Origin: a virus
Virus record (IMG/VR): IMGVR_UViG_3300043465_000807
Location: 1 to 25,526 of that record
DNA: 25,526 nucleotides
Reading direction: 5' to 3' (one strand)
Position 1 is the stretch's first letter, and each line of letters starts with the position of its first letter. Of this stretch, positions 23,568 to 25,526 are shown one piece after another. The notes under the pieces were generated by a model. That model saw only the letters and a program-made list of their open reading frames with translations, did not search any database and was not told the origin of the DNA. The position numbers and the translations under genes are program-made.

Positions 23568-24783
23568 GCTTAATTTGCTCAATAGCATCGTGAAAACGGG
23601 AGAGATTACTGAGTGCATCGAGCAGGGTGTTGATCATGTTTTCTCAGAGCATACTGATGTTTGGAATTTTATTCTAGAGTTTAATAATCAGTATGGTCAA
23701 GTCCCATCGAAGGACGTTATTAAGACAAACTTTAAAAACTTCGAGTTTTTCAGTGCTGAGTCCCCTATTCAATTTTACATTGATGACGCAAAGAAGCAGA
23801 GTCTCGGGAAGGGTGTTAGATCAGCCTTGTTCAAGGCTTCTGATGCTTTGAAGAATGGTGAAGATCCGGCGAGGATTCTGACTCTTATGCAGAATGAGTC
23901 GGCACAGCTGATTCGTGATTCGGGGAGACTGAAGGATTCTAATATTGCTGACTACACAGAGAGGGCGTCTATTCTGAAGGACAGAATTGAGAATCCTGAT
24001 CATCGTATTGTCGGTGTGACAAGTGGAATCAAAGTTATTGATGCCCACTTCGGAGGATTTCAGCCCGGTGACTTTGTTGTAGTCATTGGATGGACTGGCG
24101 TTGGAAAGTCTGCTCTCACTAGATTGATGGCTGCCAATGCTTGGCGTGCTGGATATGTTCCTCTTATTATTTCACTTGAGATGGATCGTCTTCAAGAAGA
24201 GTTCCGTATGGATACTATTTTGAATGCTGGCCAAGTGTTTACGAATACTCAGCTTACAAATGGCAAGGGTATTCAGATGGATGATTATGAGGGTTGGGCT
24301 AAAGAAATGTTTGATGGGAAGCCTCCTATCCATCTTGTAACTTCAGATGGCGTGGAGACGGCTGATCAGCATTTTGTTCAGTCTAAGATTGAGCAGTATA
24401 AGCCTGATCTCGTTATCCTTGACTACCATACTCTTTTTGATGACGCTAATAAGGGTGGTTCGGAAACTGAGCGTGCGAAGAATCTCTCTAAAGCATTTAA
24501 GCGTATTGCTGTTCGTAATCGCGTTCCTGTTATTGATGTTTCAGGTGTAACAATGGATGATGGTCATGATGAACGTCCTCCGGAGCTTAATGAGATTGCT
24601 TGGAGTAAACAGCTTTCTTATGACGCAGATATGGTCCTTGCTGTTCACCGCTCTATGGGCAGCGATGTTTTTCAAGTAGTTACTCGCAAGACGAGGCGTT
24701 GTGCCCCGTTTGCTTTCTATCTTAGGTGGAATCTTGACTCAGGTGAATGGAAGGAAATTTATGAACACGAAGCGGAAGACTAA
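23557..24783 (+). CDS. DnaB-like replicative helicase
   Basis: 408 residues. An N-terminal helical part (1 to about 150) is followed by a RecA-type ATPase domain: GVTSGIKVIDAHFGGF, Walker A GWTGVGKSA (Lys184), SLEM, Walker B LVILDY (Asp289), and SKQLSYDADMVLAVHR, which corresponds to the DADxV segment of DnaB. It ends with KTRRCAPFAFYLRW, the usual last strand region. It would unwind DNA at the phage fork as a hexamer, with the primase encoded next but one. Length is a little shorter than cellular DnaB (about 450-470), mostly in the N-terminal part. It begins in an overlap with the gene before. Confidence 0.88.
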   Translation: MNYELNLLNSIVKTGEITECIEQGVDHVFSEHTDVWNFILEFNNQYGQVPSKDVIKTNFKNFEFFSAESPIQFYIDDAKKQSLGKGVRSALFKASDALKNGEDPARILTLMQNESAQLIRDSGRLKDSNIADYTERASILKDRIENPDHRIVGVTSGIKVIDAHFGGFQPGDFVVVIGWTGVGKSALTRLMAANAWRAGYVPLIISLEMDRLQEEFRMDTILNAGQVFTNTQLTNGKGIQMDDYEGWAKEMFDGKPPIHLVTSDGVETADQHFVQSKIEQYKPDLVILDYHTLFDDANKGGSETERAKNLSKAFKRIAVRNRVPVIDVSGVTMDDGHDERPPELNEIAWSKQLSYDADMVLAVHRSMGSDVFQVVTRKTRRCAPFAFYLRWNLDSGEWKEIYEHEAED

Positions 24784-24961
24784 GAAGCCGATTTATGTTA
24801 TTCGTGGCGTTGCTATCGATCAAGAGGCAATTATTCGTCAGCGTCCTATGATTGAGGATTATGTTCGTGAGTCTATGCACAAGAAGTTTAGAAAGACTTC
24901 TGTGAACTGGGACATGAATAAAGATGGGAACTTCGACTTTACTGTCGAATTCTATGCTTGA
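24761..24961 (+). CDS. Small unknown protein between helicase and primase
   Basis: 66 residues. AAGGA lies 5-9 nt before ATG 24761, which falls inside the last 23 nt of the helicase gene. The N-terminus is basic (NTKRKTKKPIYVIRG), the middle helical, and the end beta (DFTVEFYA). No function is recognised; its place between two replication genes suggests a replication-related role. Confidence 0.6.
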   Translation: MNTKRKTKKPIYVIRGVAIDQEAIIRQRPMIEDYVRESMHKKFRKTSVNWDMNKDGNFDFTVEFYA

Positions 24962-25526
24962 TATCTTCTCTTACCTAGAAAGCAAAGGGGTTCAGATTAT
25001 TCGTGATGACGGATCGGAGCTTGCTTGCTACTGTCCATTTCATAATAATTTGGACACCCCTGCTTTCTATGTCAATAAAAAGACTGGACTTTGGATTTGT
25101 TTCAATCCATCTTGCGGAAAGACTGGTTCTGTTCGTGATTTGATGGAGTTTTTTGGTGATCACGGAAAGTTTGTCCGAGATTACTCTATAGATGAAATTG
25201 ATCTAAATCTATCTTTTATTGACAAAGAGAATAAAGAAGATCACTCATGGGAGTTAGTCCTCGAAGAAATTGCAGTTCATTTGCCTGAAGAGTCATATAA
25301 ACTTCAATATCTTTTAGATAGGTCTTTCACAATCGAAACCTTGGAACATTTTGGAGTAGCATTTTCTCAAGCGAAGAAGCGTATTGTAATTCCTGCTAGG
25401 GATGAGAGGCACTTGGTTGTAGGTTTCATTGGAAGGACAATAGACCCGGAAGTTCAGCCGAAGTATCTCTACTCCAAGGGATTTCCTAGGAAAGATATTC
25501 TATTCAATCTCAATAATGCTAAGCGA
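24954..25526 (+). CDS. DnaG-type primase, 3' partial
   Basis: Open for 191 codons to the window end, starting 8 nt before the previous gene stops. A CHC2-type zinc finger is visible: CYCPFH (Cys25/Cys27, His30) and CFNPSC (Cys49, Cys54), then GSVRDLMEFF as in DnaG. The later part has FGVAFSQAKKRIVIPARD and VGFIGRTI, as at the beginning of the core before the TOPRIM metal motifs, which lie beyond the window. It would make RNA primers at the fork behind the helicase. The standard DnaG finger has a C-x2-H pair; here the sequence is C-x-C-x2-H, so either of the first two cysteines could be the ligand. Confidence 0.88.
   Translation, partial: MLDIFSYLESKGVQIIRDDGSELACYCPFHNNLDTPAFYVNKKTGLWICFNPSCGKTGSVRDLMEFFGDHGKFVRDYSIDEIDLNLSFIDKENKEDHSWELVLEEIAVHLPEESYKLQYLLDRSFTIETLEHFGVAFSQAKKRIVIPARDERHLVVGFIGRTIDPEVQPKYLYSKGFPRKDILFNLNNAKR

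Noticed and set aside
1-25526. CRISPR array, tRNA, integrase or att site
   Set aside because: No regular direct repeats with spacers, no cloverleaf and no recombinase motif were seen; almost all sequence is coding.

Overview
The window reads as one piece of a tailed double-stranded DNA phage genome with a long non-contractile tail (siphovirus type). Every supported gene is on the + strand. Genes are packed with 1-23 nt overlaps or very short gaps, and no stretch over about 300 bases lacks a gene. The best host clue is a WhiB-type four-cysteine protein (23009-23305); this family is known from Actinobacteria and their phages. By eye the base composition is AT-leaning, which is unusual for classical actinophages. 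An inference is a phage of a low-GC actinobacterium, such as the uncultured freshwater lineages. No integrase, tRNA, CRISPR array or insertion sequence was seen.

Head module (2-3581): the 3' part of a capsid maturation protease with several extra modules and an acidic coiled-coil tail, which probably also contains an in-frame nested scaffold gene; an HK97-fold major capsid protein; a strong terminator; and a small unknown protein. Head-tail joining module (3609-5883): an Ig-like/connector fusion that may be read from a leaderless mRNA, a stopper, an HK97-gp10-like protein, a tail terminator and a small basic protein. Tail module (5899-20139): tail tube, terminator and promoter, a tail assembly chaperone pair joined by a probable -1 frameshift at CCCAAAC, a tape measure of about 1988 residues, a Dit-like protein, a 1620-residue hub with inserted lectin-like domains, and three tandem paralogous tail-tip proteins.

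Transition region (20136-23567): an HNH endonuclease, a metallophosphoesterase, a holin-like membrane protein, a zinc-ribbon microprotein, a MerR-type DNA-binding protein, a small unknown, WhiB and another small unknown. Replication module (23557-25526): a DnaB-like helicase, a small unknown and the start of a DnaG-type primase that runs off the window.

Cooperation between genes: the protease, scaffold and capsid protein build and mature the prohead. The connector, stopper and terminator join it to a tail whose length is set by the tape measure under the G/GT chaperones. The hub and the three paralogs probably form the adsorption tip. The two most abundant virion proteins (capsid and tail tube) have strong ribosome sites and are each followed by a hairpin terminator and a TGnTATnnT promoter-like element, which suggests their output is set apart from the low-copy genes downstream. 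The most interesting points are the nested scaffold start, a Gly-rich motif shared by protease and capsid protein, the frameshift site, the leaderless connector, the nested lectin architecture of the hub, the fibre triplication and the divergent WhiB.
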